Shown here: piece by piece, positions 19,535 through 29,638 of the stretch
How positions within the stretch are numbered: the stretch's first letter is position 1
Layout of the letters: every line of letters starts with the position of its first letter
NCBI GenBank assembly: GCA_003427395.1
Contig: BFEA01000126.1
Coordinates: 2,065,620 to 2,100,551, forward strand
DNA from: Chara braunii
Taxonomy: Eukaryota; Streptophyta; Charophyceae; Charales; Characeae
Direction: 5' to 3'
DNA: 34,932 bases
Made by a program: the position numbers and the translations under genes
The notes under the pieces: generated by a model
What the model saw: only the letters and a program-made list of their open reading frames with translations
The model's database searches: none
Told to the model about the DNA's origin: nothing

Positions 19535-20440
19535 TCATGTGGAAACTCGCAAAGGGACAGTTTGAGGTTTTCCCCCAGTTTGCGTGAGTACCAATTGCCT
19601 CGAATCGAAATGCAGACGTGTGCCTACCGTCATCGCCCAAGGTAATCCCAATAACACAGAATAGGAACGTACATCTATTACGAGCGTGTTAACAAAGACG
19701 TGTACTCGCCCGACTTTTACAGCCACGTTTTCGATAATGCCTACGATGTTCATTGCCTCCTCGTCGGCAGAGACATAATTGTCTTTGCCAGATTGAGGGA
19801 GAATGGATCCCAGTCGTCCCGTCTTCTTGACAGTATCCAATCATATGGCCACAGCAGAAGACCATGTGTCAATAAAGGCATTAAACGGCTTGCCCCAAAC
19901 TTCACAGTCACATTCCGCACTTTTCCACAATACCGGCCGAGCTCGTACGAAGTGATCTTTTTTTGCTAAAGAGATCGCTGCTATGCGTGCGGCTTCGGGT
20001 TGCTCAGGGGGTGCAACTTCCTCGCTTTCTTCTTTCTTCTTCAACATCCGTTGTATGCGTTGATAGGTGAAACGTTTTTGATTTTTCTGGCAATGTTGTA
20101 GAAGTTTATCGTTCGCCACTTCAGATATGGTGAGCAGATGTCCCACTGGGATGGGCACGCGAATATCTAGTTGCTTGAGCGTTTTCAAAAAATCAATGTC
20201 TCCTGTCCGAAATTGTGGTCCAGGATTGGATTCGCGATCGACCCACTCGAGATCATCCGGGACCGATCGGATTGCTCCGATCATGCCTGCAAGATGAAGG
20301 TATTCGAGTGGATCGACTATGTCAGCAGCGTCAGAGGAGGAAGCTCCTGATGTCGACGCTAGTGTCGTCGAAGAGGAAGGCTGCTCGGGGGCATATGCCA
20401 CGAGTTCTCTTCCTTGATCCGTATCCATCAAAGCGGCCAC
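19535..20440 (-). pseudogene. Protease region of the large gypsy element
   Basis: The frame 20440-19841 starts MAALMDTDQG, has a hydrophilic stretch with RFTYQRIQRMLKKKEESEE, and ends WGKPFNAFIDTWSSAVAI at a TGA. The FIDTW segment aligns with the retropepsin FIDTGS active site, but the glycine codon GGG appears as TGG (tryptophan). The next frame (19840-19535) continues LDTVKKTGRLG...VFVNTLVIDVRSYSVLLGLPWA, where LLGLPW is the second conserved protease motif. An altered active-site glycine plus a stop right after it means no activity. Confidence 0.82.
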
Positions 20441-20446
20441 TCGTCC

Positions 20447-21505
20447 TTAATTAAGGGCGACGGGGGCCGCAGCAGGTGGAGGCTGATTTCGTTTCGGCTG
20501 CGGGCAGTCCCGGGCAAAATGCCCGGGCTGTTTGCAGTTAAAGCATTCGATCTTCCCTGCAGGATGAGGGAACTGGGGCGCGAACCCTGCAGCAGGTGGG
20601 GCAAGTAGGAGTGGAAACGATAAAGGGGCGGGCCGAGCAGGTGCCGGGTTAGGCTTAATGAGTCGACTCATTATCTGTTCTATTCGTTCCATATGAGCGG
20701 CCTGCGTCTGGATCAGGTTGCTCATCCATTTGGATCGCTTAATAATGGCCGTATGGATCATCTGGGCAAGGTGTAGATTGGTTACAGCCGACGAGGGGGG
20801 TTCGGATGAGGTTCCACTTCTAACGGCTGCGATCGATTGATTCATCGGGGGAGAGGGAGGATAAGCAGGTGGGATATCGAAAACGATCCCTCTGGGAAGG
20901 TCATGGTCGGGGCGGGGATAAAACCGTTCGACCGTCTGCAACCATGATCGTCTTTTGGCCGTTACATCCCGTATGGTATCTATAATATCTTCGTCTCCCT
21001 AACTGATATATTTTTTTGTATTAGGCACGTCCAGCTCTAATGCTTTAGTGATGATGGCCGATAATTGGTATGTTTTCGGCGGAACCTTCTTCTGCAGTCT
21101 GCCCTTTAATGTCGGACTTCGTAGCTGATCGATGAACAAATCTCGAGCGGATTTCTCGTCCCGCCCGGATTTGTCCAACGTGGTTTGGAACCGATCGACA
21201 AAATCGGGCAACAATTCCCCTGGTCCTTGAGGTCGATTTTTGAGTACATATCAGGCGGCAGCTTCACTAACCGTATCAAATCGAGCCAAAAATGTTCGCT
21301 TGAAAGTGTCCCAATCTACCCACGCATGTTTCCTAAACCAATCACGGGATGTGTTGTGAAGTAGCAATGTCAGAACGCAGGGGAGGTCGGCTGCGCTGTA
21401 GTTCTGAGCTTCGACAACTTCCACCCAACCCTCGGGATGAGTATGGTTAGGGAAGAAGGGGAAGGGGGCATGAATACTGATGATCACCCTAGTACCGTCC
21501 ACCAT
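20447..21505 (-). pseudogene. Gag of the large gypsy element with zinc knuckle
   Basis: Gag packages element RNA. The frame 21505-21251 begins MVDGTRVIISIHAPFPFFPNHTHPEGW and has LTLLLHNTSRDWFRKHAWVDWDTFKRTFLARF, the conserved retrotransposon Gag core. A TGA at about 21250 separates it from 21214-20999 (FVDRFQTTLDKSG...LFIDQLRSPTLKGRLQKK). A further stop lies at about 20999-21001. The last part (20941-20447) carries a proline-rich region and one CCHC knuckle, CFNCKQPGHFARDC (C133, C136, H141, C146). The capsid-like and nucleocapsid-like parts are in normal order with two stops between them. Confidence 0.9.
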
Positions 21506-21628
21506 TGGTATTGCTGGTGCAGCCAGACTAGACTGAGACCTGGTTACTGGGCGATCCCGACGAGTTAGTTGAGGGTCTCTCCTACCTCTCGCCAGTTCGA
21601 CTAACTATCATCAGAACCGACACGTGTT

Positions 21629-21641
21629 GGCTCCGATACCA
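21629..21641 (-). promoter_or_regulatory. Primer binding site, initiator tRNA-Met type
   Basis: Read on the - strand, the sequence TGGTATCGGAGCC directly follows the 3' end of the right LTR (...GTGAGGT). It differs at one base from TGGTATCAGAGCC, the complement of the initiator tRNA-Met 3' end used by many plant LTR elements. This fixes the inner edge of the 5' LTR at 21642. Confidence 0.9.
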
Positions 21642-24350
21642 ACCTCACGCCCTGTGCTGTCTTCCGTTCAGAGCCCAGAAAAACAGCAAGATGCGGTGTG
21701 CCAAGGATTTTTGGAAATTGAGTGTGGGGACACATATGGAACTGAAATCCCCCGTGTTGGTCCGATGAAGCAAGTCGATTGCTTTCGCACGTCGCGGAAT
21801 GCGCGCGCCGGCACGGCGCGGAAAACGAAAGATTCAAATTGAATCCAAAAAGTATTTCCTAGCTTCCCACCGGGCTACAACCCGTCGTTTAGAACGGAAA
21901 GGCTTTGGCACGCTTCGCGTGTCTCGTTTTCGTATCAAATCTCGTCATCGTTCACTGGTCAGTTTCGAGTCTGACGTGGATGGTCTCAACCGCGTGGCTC
22001 TTTCTTTATGCTCGTCTTCACTCCGCACACGGTAGTGGAAACCCCTGGATTTGTAGCGCTCAAAACGCTGGCATTCGGTGCATAGAGTGCGCGGCCAGTG
22101 GGGCTCTACTGCCGTCCACGGGATGACGATCAGATCGTTGAATGGCAACAATATCGAGTAAGGTGGGAAGTGCGTATCGATAATGACAAACCCAACCTCT
22201 ACGAACCCTGAACAGCGGTTGGCCGGAGGGAAGTAGTATCGCCCGCCGATCTGTGCGACAACTTCTCGTATGTCCCACTCACACACGCGTGTCCTTCCCT
22301 CGTTATATGGAAAAGGCCGTGTTGGGACGGGAGGTACGCGAGGCTGGTGCCCAATCGGAGGGTGCTGGTCAGTCCACATATCAATCAGTTGTAAAGACCT
22401 TGCGTCGTCATCCAAAAAAGAAAGCACTTGCACTACTCCTAAACAATTTCCTTCAACACGAGAGGGAGAGAGAGAAAGACACTTCAGCAACTTGATCATG
22501 CATATAACTAAGAGACCGATCCGCGGCTCTGGTTAAGTGAGCCGGTGCGTCGTTGATCCCAGGCGCCTGGTTTCTCGAGGCCGCCTCGTGATTTGGCTTG
22601 CTGATGTCGGAGCATAAGGCAGATGGCATGCGCAGTGCAATCAAAACTACAGATCTAAACACTCTTGCATTCTCGGACAAAATCCCGAGGACAATCGTCT
22701 TATCAACGCAAAAGAGACGCGCATTTCCATACATTCATTCATCGTAAAAGGTGCGAAAAATGAGTCATGCACAGGAAAAAGATGGATTGCTCACACAGTA
22801 CACACGCATCCACCGTTCACAAGACAAAAAGACAGGGTCCTTGCGTAGGAGGACTACCCAGAAAACTAATGGAAGAGTTCCAGAAAAAGTTCTTTCACAC
22901 AGAAACAGGATGCCGACTCATTCTCATTCAGGAGAGGGATAATCATTCAGACGCATCATCATTCAAAAAGAGAAAGAGAGAAGGAGCGAGAGAGAGAGAG
23001 AGAGAGTCCCGGGAAAGAAAGTCAGAATAGAAGAGGACAAGGTCTGGAAAGAGAAAAGTTCGGCGTCGCCGCCGTACACTCACGCCAAAGATAATAATCC
23101 GCAACAAAGGTGCATTCGCCGTTAATTCCAATATGGCCCCGGGCCAATCAACTCAACTTTGATCATTGATCCTCATACTCGCATCGACGATCCCAGTCGT
23201 CGTGTGCTAACTCCCACCACTGCGATCGTCACCCCGTTGTCGTAAACTCGACACGGTTCGCCCGGATCCCACAGTCCGTCGTTGCGATCAAGCGCGCAAC
23301 CGGCCAGCCTATTGTCAGCCCGACAGGACTTTCCGACTCGCATCAACCCACTCTGCCTAGCCACTGCTTCCCGGAAGCCGGCTTAGGAGTCGAGAACGTA
23401 AGAGAGATTTGCGGACGCGCTTGCGGGTTTTATAGTTGTGACAAGGGAGATAGAAGGGGGAGAAGGCGATGGGAAAGCTGAGGTGTAAGAGGAGAAGCAG
23501 GAGGAGAAGACTTTGAGAAGAGTGCTCTACGAACGCCATGTTGATCCCTCGAAACTCAAGGCTCAACCAATCAGATTCGTCGCGCAATAGGAAGGTCCTA
23601 TTGATCCGCGCGCCTCATTGGCGAGCGGGAGTTATCGATGGATCGACCGGGCGTCGTGCGCCAGACTCGGAGAGTGAGAGGAGAAAAGGCACGGGAAATA
23701 GCGCAAGACGGGTCGAAGATTGAGATGATCAAGAAAGGGAAATGGGCGCGCAAAAAGCAGGGCGGGAGAGAGAGAGAGAGAGAGAGAGAAGAAAAACAGT
23801 TACGGGGAGAGAGAAAAAGGAGGGAGAAGGGAAGGGAGGCGCAGGAGGGAGCGATGCGGGGGACAAAGAGGAGAAAGCTCTGCATACGCGGCGCCGTCAA
23901 CAAAAAGAAAGAAAAAGGCACCGAAACAGTTACGGCTTGCTTCTATCCTAATTCAAAAATTGAAATCACCATATCCGCGCGCAAAAGGCGACGCGGGGAA
24001 AAGAAAATCCTACGCTTATTCGTATTCACGCAAAATTCCAAAAGTTTTCCCCGACGCGCCCAAGAACATACACGCCCAAAAAGGACACGTCGAAGTTCCG
24101 CTTGTCCCGGAATTCCCAACTGCCGAGCCCAATTCCCAGTGCGCTCGCTAAGGCGCACGTAAATTCCCATATATTTCCCGATTTTGCAAAAAGGAAAAAC
24201 AGAACCTAGAAGTCAAAAAAACTTTCAGAAAACTGAAAAATGCGGCATCCGAAAACAAGAAATCGAAACGGGGTTTTTCTGGGGTTGGTATGATACAAGC
24301 AAAAGAAGGGGTACGAAAGATGGCATGGGTTCGGGAAGTGGTTCGTCACA
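21642..24350 (-). repeat. Right (5') LTR of the large gypsy element
   Basis: It begins on the - strand with TGTGACGAACC at 24350 and ends ...GTGAGGT at 21642, next to the primer binding site. The match to the left LTR is high throughout (mid-90s percent by eye; not computed), with a 21-base gap near 21670. It lacks the terminal TGCGCGTCACA seen outside the left copy. A GA-rich stretch lies at about 22966-23005. Promoter and polyadenylation signals should be here, but I cannot point to them. Confidence 0.9.
21945..22499 (-). CDS. LTR-internal ORF, copy in right LTR (184 codons)
   Basis: This is the longer copy of the ORF seen at 10830-11276. It shares the first 148 codons with 13 differences, then continues YKSRGFHYRVRSEDEHKERATRLRPSTSDSKLTSER. 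The function is unknown. The most structured part is CSGFVEVGFVIIDTHFPPYSILLPFNDLIVIPWTAVEPHWP, which alternates hydrophobic stretches like a folded domain; a CTEC motif follows. I see no signal peptide or membrane segment. It is translated toward the primer binding site, so it would lie in the LTR part of the transcript before gag. Confidence 0.45.
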   Translation of the reverse strand: MIKLLKCLSLSPSRVEGNCLGVVQVLSFLDDDARSLQLIDMWTDQHPPIGHQPRVPPVPTRPFPYNEGRTRVCEWDIREVVAQIGGRYYFPPANRCSGFVEVGFVIIDTHFPPYSILLPFNDLIVIPWTAVEPHWPRTLCTECQRFERYKSRGFHYRVRSEDEHKERATRLRPSTSDSKLTSER

Positions 24351-25180
24351 GGTACTTAAGGCCGAGCAGAAGAAGACAAAGTTTGCATTTTTAGAGGCCC
24401 AGTAGGGGTAGGCTTGGTCTAGACGGGTACCAGTCCCTCCAATCAGAGTCTAGGGCCTGTAAGGGCAATATCAGAGTCTGCAATGATGTTTCCCTCCGAA
24501 AGGGAGGAGGTACCGGTTGCTTGGGAGGCCGAGCGGCCTGGAAGTCACCGCCCAGGAGGCAAGTAGGCCGCTATATCTTGAGGCTGAGCGAAGAGCCCAG
24601 TCTTATTCTTCGGTGTGCAAGTTTGGCGACACACTGCTGGAGCGCTGGCTGGAGGAGCGCTGGGTACTACAGCACTGCTGGGGGGAAGAAGGTCGGGAGC
24701 TCCCACCTCGGCTATGGTGGAGCTCTAACGGTAGGAGAAGGAGGGAGAAGAGGACTGAGGAGGAGAGTGGCGAGCTACCTACCTGGCTGTGGTGGACACC
24801 ATCTTCATCACCTTGATAGGCTCTGCATCTCGAAGGCCCCAGTTGGGGTAGTGCTGCACCAAGGAAGCTCGGGGCAGAGTCAGGCATGGCGGCTGAATGA
24901 GCAGCGACATGGCTGCTTTTTGTTGTCCTTTGGACAGGAGGGCAGCAACATAGCTGTTTTGGGTTGTCCTTTGGACAGGAGGACAGAGCCCTCAGTAGTC
25001 CGCCATCGCCTCGGCCTACATGAAGAGGAAGAAGAAGGATGGCCATGGCTATGGTGGACCTCATGTTGTGCCTGCAGTAGAAGACGGATTCGGACATTGA
25101 TTCTGGTTCAGCCATTCAACATTATTATTGTTATTTCTTGTAAGAGGGGATGAGATAACGAGGAGGAGAGTGGTTGGCAA
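24351..25180. other. Unassigned region, possible continuation of the interrupted LTR
   Basis: The first bases (GGTACTTAAGGCC) follow the large element directly and may be the right part of the chromovirus LTR. The longest frames (24521-25153 +, 24603-25115 -) have no recognised domain and look like shadow frames of G/C-rich sequence. A 41-bp direct duplication lies at about 24923-25004: TTGTCCTTTGGACAGGAGG starts at 24923 and 24964, and each copy contains the palindromic TCCTTTGGA. Confidence 0.4.
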
Positions 25181-25232
25181 AGAAGAAGAGCATTGCCATT
25201 GGTCTATGCTGTAGTACATCATCTTCTTCGTC

Positions 25233-25235
25233 TTT

Positions 25236-25265
<30 letters not shown>
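25233..25265. repeat. (CTT)n microsatellite
   Basis: About eleven TTC/CTT triplets run in a row, with an imperfect CTT-rich lead from 25222. Confidence 0.95.
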
Positions 25266-25266
<1 letters not shown>

Positions 25267-25329
25267 TTTCCCTCTCTCTCCTCTCAAGTTCATTCATTTC
25301 CTTTTTTGCAATTGGATAGCATCGTACTT

Positions 25330-25862
25330 TCTGATGAATGTGTACTTCGAAAATTGGCCAGGATCGTAACAATATGGTCCAGAGGGTGCTTTTCCTAATG
25401 AGTGAAGAGAGGAAGGCTTCAAAACCATTGAGTGGACGGAATTGTTTGAGCTCGAGGAACAGTGTGGCTGGGTTAATTAAGAGAGGTAGGTTTGAGATTT
25501 TGTTCCATGATACCTCGATTGCTTGCCAGATAGATTTGGCTTTGGGGCAATCTATGAAGCAGTGATTTCCTTCCCCCAAAAAAAAACAAAAATAATAAAA
25601 TAAAATAAAATAAAACAAAAATGACGCAGTGATTTAGGGATTCTATGGACTGGGTGTTGCAGACTTTGCACCAGGCGTCTTGTTCTGATCTGTTTTCTTG
25701 GTTGTGTCTGCATGACAGCCATTGGTTTACAGGTACTGCTCTGTTTACTGTTAACCATCTTAGACTGGCTAGTTTGACTGGTCTTGTGGAGAACATTGTG
25801 GCCCAGGGAGGTGCCACGCGACACCTCCTAGGTTTGCTTGCGGTGAGAAAAAAATTCCACAA
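25330..25862 (-). pseudogene. LINE-type element 3' part (zf-RVT region) remnant
   Basis: On the - strand the frame from 25862 reads SLRWLTVNRAVPVNQWLSCRHNQENRSEQDAWCKVCNTQSIESLNHC. The overlapping frame continues FIDCPKAKSIWQAIEVSWNKI...INPATLFLELKQF. The C-x2-C...H-C...C-P-x-A-x-x-x-W pattern is the zinc-binding domain found after the reverse transcriptase in plant LINE-type non-LTR elements. The two halves are separated by a 67-bp insertion (25559-25625). No RT domain is seen upstream on this strand (25880-26170), so only the tail of the element remains. Confidence 0.75.
25559..25635. mobile_element. A-rich micro-insertion with 10-bp target duplication
   Basis: GCAGTGATTT occurs at 25559-25568 and again at 25626-25635, flanking CCTTCCCCC and then an A-rich tract ((A)9C(A)5, (AAAAT)n). 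The insert breaks the LINE zinc-knuckle frame between NHC and the following DCPKAK. The duplicated target plus an A-rich tail suggest a severely truncated retroposed copy. Confidence 0.7.
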
Positions 25863-25879
25863 GGCGGGAGCACTACTAG

Positions 25880-26169
25880 CAGTTTAAGGCCGTCCCCCGG
25901 GCTTTGTCCTTTGGGACATCCGTCAAAATTGGGATGATACGGAGCAGGTTTGTGCGCCCCCTGCTGGCGCAGCCACATTACGGCCGTGAGACCCCAGATA
26001 GGATGGCAGGAACAGACGCGTACTCGAAACCAAGTGTGAGCCTTGCCAGGGAGGGCTCCTGTTAGCTCTACCCCAGTAGCACCTAACCACTATCAAGTCT
26101 AGGTGCGGCGGTATCTGATTGTAACCCCGCGCAGTACTAAGTAGGAAAGCCTGAGAGTATACTCACACA
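25880..26169. other. Unassigned
   Basis: No gene is recognised. Short - strand frames exist (25978-25769) but lack a family signature. It may be more of the LINE relic. Confidence 0.4.
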
Positions 26170-26276
26170 AGGCCCTCAAAATCACAAAACCGCAAAATGA
26201 GCGGCCAGATCGAGTCCTTCGTGTACAAGAACTCAATCTGGCCACTCATTGTGCCATTTCACGATTTTGAGGGCCT
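26170..26276. repeat. 107-bp foldback (MITE or miRNA-precursor-like)
   Basis: Arms 26170-26219 and 26227-26276 pair over 50 positions with about nine mismatches around a 7-base loop (CGTGTAC). The outer 14 bp (AGGCCCTCAAAATC) and an inner block around TGAGYGGCCAGATYGAGT are nearly perfect. I do not see a clear target duplication. A young foldback transposon and a small-RNA precursor both fit. Confidence 0.85.
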
Positions 26277-26860
26277 AGTGGGAGTACGTCCTGAAACGGG
26301 CTCCGGAAAGGGCCACATATCTGCTGGATTTTTTCTCCTTTTTTTTCCAGGCGGACACACTTTTTTTTTGGTCTGGCCACATTGCCATCACCTCTCCAAG
26401 GCTACCGAGCAGCGCTAATCGGAGAGGAAGAAGAAGAAGAAGGCGACAAGGAAGAAGAAGGAGAAGATAAGTGAGGATAGCGGAGGGAAAAAGGCGTAGC
26501 TCTCACGTTTGTTAACGGATTCGGGCAAAGAAAAATCCTAACTGGGGGGTTTGATGCATTGCGGAGAGATTGGGTGTGCCAGTTTTTGTGTTTGAACAAA
26601 CAGCAGTTCGGTCGGTACAGGCTGCGGAGGCTGCGTGCAGGGTGGAATGTCTCAGCGAGGAGACGGACGGGCGGTGTATGTTCCCATGGTCTAGGGAAAT
26701 CATTCTCATTTTGCACATTTATGAGTGGTAGGGCGGAACCCATCGTAATGGTCATTGTCCTTGGCTTCACAGCGTTCCCCACCTGAGCGCTCTCCATCAC
26801 GGTGGGCGTGTCCATCGCGCTCCTCATCCCGAAAGTCACCCTCTCGGCGATGGCCGTCGC
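26277..26860. other. Unassigned
   Basis: No gene is recognised. A - strand frame (26983-26402) and its overlaps are open but low in complexity. Purine-rich GAAGAAGAAG sequence lies at 26420-26470. Confidence 0.4.
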
Positions 26861-26968
26861 CCCAGTGGCGCTCGTCCACCAGGTGCCCGCAGTGTTCTTC
26901 CTCGGGATCCTTGCCCCAGTGGCGCTCGTCCACCAGGTGCCCGCAGTGTTCTTCCTCGGGATCCTTGC
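26861..26968. repeat. 54-bp tandem duplication, two copies
   Basis: The unit beginning CCCAGTGGCGCTCGTCC at 26861 repeats exactly at 26915. Because 54 is 18 codons, frames stay open across it on both strands. The - strand reading repeats DERHWGKDPEEEHCGHLV, a hydrophilic, charge-rich peptide, and looks the most protein-like of the frames. I cannot assign a gene. Confidence 0.9.
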
Positions 26969-27873
26969 CATTGAGGTGTTCATGTCGTTCTTGTTACCCC
27001 GTTGCCGGCATCGTCGTGTTCTTCCCGGTGCTGGTTGGCCCGGCCGTCGTGCTTGCTACAACTGCGTGAACCTGGCAGCGATTCTGGCCAGGGTGCATTG
27101 AGTGGCAGACTGAAGTTTACGAGGTCAGGGAGAGAGGCGACTCGGACGGGTCGGCAGCAGGTGATGGGAGAGGATCGTGCAAGGAGGGACCGGGTTGGCG
27201 AGGGGAGAGGAAGGCAAGGGAGTTAAAGAAGGGGGAAGTAAAGTAAGGAAAGCAGAAGGGAGTCTGCGGAAACAGCCTTCTCCCCACCCCGCTATGGTGC
27301 CCATAATGATTGCAGCCCCCTCCGAAGAACCGCTTTGTGGCCGCTCTCATGACCAGAGGCATTCTGCCTCGTACCCCGGCCCATTCTCCTGATTGCAACG
27401 ATCCGATAGACTACATTATCGAACCGCACTGCCATAAGCAAGTCTGTTCTTTCATGGTACAATTTTTTAGTGCCTTTTTAGGGCCGGGTGCATTGTGGGA
27501 ATGGAGATGTTGAAGATGACGAGGTGAATGAAAAAGGAGAAGAAAGGAGGTGAGGGGCATACGAGGAGATATGTGGAGAACGAGGGATAAGATCGGGAGG
27601 AGATTCGAGTTGACAACCAGGAGGCGGATTGCCTGAGGTCATGGTTGCCTTCCTATCTTGAGATTGTGGCCGCCTTCTTACCCCGTCGCTTTGTTTGTCA
27701 TTTGATCAAAGGCACGTCCGCCGCCGTTTTCGCCCGCCTCGAGCCGAGTTCGTGCCCCGTTTTCCTAATTGCATTCACCCTCCTTGTATTTGTGCTCGTC
27801 CTTGCGCAAGGCTGTACTCTATCCTTGCGCCATGCACTTGATTGTCGCTGCTTGGGAGAGCGAATTTGCACTG
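26969..27873. other. Unassigned
   Basis: No gene, RNA or transposon terminus is recognised. Frames up to about 160 codons are open (27645-28127 +), but the 3' half of that frame runs through inverted repeats, which argues against coding. Confidence 0.4.
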
Positions 27874-27971
27874 GTGCCGCGTGGCACTACTGGGGCCTGG
27901 GAAAAAGCAGGGCCGGTAGGCCCTGGCCCCGTAGTACCCACGCGGCACTACCGGCCCAGGGCCTACCGGCC
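27874..27971. repeat. Interleaved inverted repeats
   Basis: Two overlapping foldbacks are present. 27874-27897 pairs with 27925-27948 (24 bases, about 21 matching). GGCCGGTAGGCCCTGG (27911-27926) pairs perfectly over 16 bp with 27956-27971. The second uses the loop of the first, so the two hairpins are mutually exclusive or form a pseudoknot-like fold. Confidence 0.88.
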
Positions 27972-27972
27972 A

Positions 27973-28121
27973 GAAAACGATCAACACGCAATCTGGGCCG
28001 TGCGGTAGAACGGCGCCGACGGTGCAGATCGCGAGTTGATGACATTGAAAACGATCAGCAGCCAATCTGGACCATTCGGCGCCAAGGAAACGAAGGCCCC
28101 AGATTGGCTGCTGGTCACACT
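27973..28121. repeat. Two tandem 74-bp hairpins with compensating arms
   Basis: Units start GAAAACGATCA at 27973 and 28047. In unit 2, 28053-28070 pairs with 28099-28116 over 18 bases with one G-T. In unit 1, ATCAACACGCAATCTG pairs with CAGATCGCGAGTTGAT at 14 of 16. The arms differ between units while pairing is kept. The size and loop (about 28 nt) resemble miRNA precursors or small MITEs. Confidence 0.8.
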
Positions 28122-28337
28122 CTGTGAAATAGCGATTGTTATGCATGTAGTGATAATATACATTTGTGCAAGTGTGCTGCTTTTGTGGCAGACGGGTGTA
28201 TGGGCACTTGCCGCTTAACCACACAAACGTGGACAACCTTGCATCTTCTACAATATTTTCTATCTATACCTTTTTTGTTTTATGTATGGTTTATGATGGT
28301 TTGTGGTTGGAATGACGAAAGAATTTGGGGATCTTTG

Positions 28338-28359
28338 ACACACTCACACACACGCACAC

Positions 28360-28408
<49 letters not shown>

Positions 28409-28409
28409 C
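28338..28409. repeat. (CA)n microsatellite
   Basis: About 36 CA dinucleotides run here, with a few CG and CT interruptions. Confidence 0.97.
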
Positions 28410-29638
28410 TAACAACCCCTATACTGTTTCTGATTTTGCAGATATTTTCCGCTGCATAGAAAAAAGCGAACCGCGTTGTCCGCCCAGAGCTTGACAGTAC
28501 TGTGCCTGGTGTGAACATAGAAATCTTGTCTATGGCATTTATGGGAAGTCGACTAGAACTCCACCCCACTCCGCAGAAGACAAAGACCTGAGTATTCACG
28601 CATACATCCTGAACCATCCAGGTCATTTCGGCGCTGGTACCTGCGCGGATTTTCATGAACCCTACGGGACAATGGGGGTGGGGTGCACACGGCGGGCAGA
28701 CCGCAGAATCTCGCTCGGTCAGGCTGGTCAATCAGGAGCAGTATGTGAATGTGCACTCGCAAGCCCTACAGCCTCTGGAGGACAATTCGGTTGAGCCTCC
28801 CCCGTCCCCTGTATATGCGCAGGCAGCATCCCTCACAAGTGGTCAACGGGGACCCCCACTTTCAGCTCCTGACTAACTGGTCCAAAACTGAAATTAGGGT
28901 TTGGGGGTCAAGTTTAATGTTTTTTCGTGTACGCTCTGCGACAACCTTGCTGCCCATCCCACTTGCTCCCCATACCGCTCTTTGCAGCTGGTGCGTTCGC
29001 CCTGTGGTTTGGCTGCATTGCTGGTGTTGCCTTGTGCTTTGCTGAGCTGCCCATCTGTGTGCCTCGTCTCTCTGTGCACTTCACACGTGCGTGCCGTGTG
29101 ATTTGGCTGTTTGGCAGTGTTGCCTTGTGCTTTGGCATGTTATTGCAATGTGGCCCGTCCACTTGTGCCGCATGTCCACTTGTGCTGCATGTCCACTTGT
29201 GCTGCCGTTCCATGCAGTAAGCTCTGAAGTTGCCCTGGCAGCATTGCCTGGTGCTTCGCTGAGTCGTTTCCGGGTCCCCGACCGAAGGCGCCGAAGGTCT
29301 AGAGTCTGCTATCTTCCGCTTGTGGTGTCGCCTGGCGGCAGTCTGCTTTCAACAAGGTTCAAAAGGTTCATGACCCAAAGCATCAGTCTGGTAGTTCCAC
29401 GGATTGTCGAGGGGTTGGCGTTCCAATCCGGTCAAAAAGAATCTTTCATCATCAGTTTCATTTCTTTTTCGCCTTTCGGTACTTGTGCTTTTCTTGTTTG
29501 TTGTTCTTTGCCTAGTTGCTTTTTCGCTCGCTGCCTTTCCCTTGGTGCCTTGTGCTGTTTGCCTTCCCACCCTCCTCCCCCGTGCCCTCCTGGCTGTGTC
29601 CTCTGCTGACGCTTCTCGTCCGTGCCCATGTATTCTTT
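28410..29638. other. Unassigned, with short duplications
   Basis: No gene is recognised. Related stretches TTTGGCTG...GTGTTGCCTTGTGCTTTG occur at 29008 and 29102 (94 bp apart). A 17-bp unit GTCCACTTGTGYYGCAT is repeated three times at 29157-29205. Frames up to 172 codons on the + strand are rich in C, L, S and P and look like repeat artefacts. Confidence 0.5.

Larger units (their letters stand above)
10386..24350 (-). mobile_element. Large Ty3/gypsy element with 2.7-kb LTRs
   Basis: Two near-identical copies of about 2.7 kb bracket gag-pol on the - strand. A primer binding site lies next to the right (5') LTR. Coding order from the right is gag with zinc knuckle, protease, RT, RNase H, PHD finger, integrase and an extra ORF. 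The outer ends are TGTGACG...CGTCACA, a 7-bp inverted repeat. GGTA is present just outside both ends (10382-10385 and 24351-24354), a possible 4-bp target duplication. Every domain is damaged by stops or frameshifts. Long LTRs with their own ORF and a PHD module make it unusual. Confidence 0.9.

Noticed and set aside
24521-25153. 210-codon + ORF and 170-codon - ORF
   Set aside because: They are antisense shadows of one another in G/C-rich sequence with an internal duplication; no domain is recognisable.
25332-25360. CTGATGA followed about ten bases later by CGAAAA, resembling a hammerhead core
   Set aside because: The bases between do not form stem II with the required G-C closing pair, and no cleavage triplet with stems I or III is nearby.
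28291-28731. 146-codon ORF with VCVCVC repeats
   Set aside because: It is produced by the (CA)n microsatellite.
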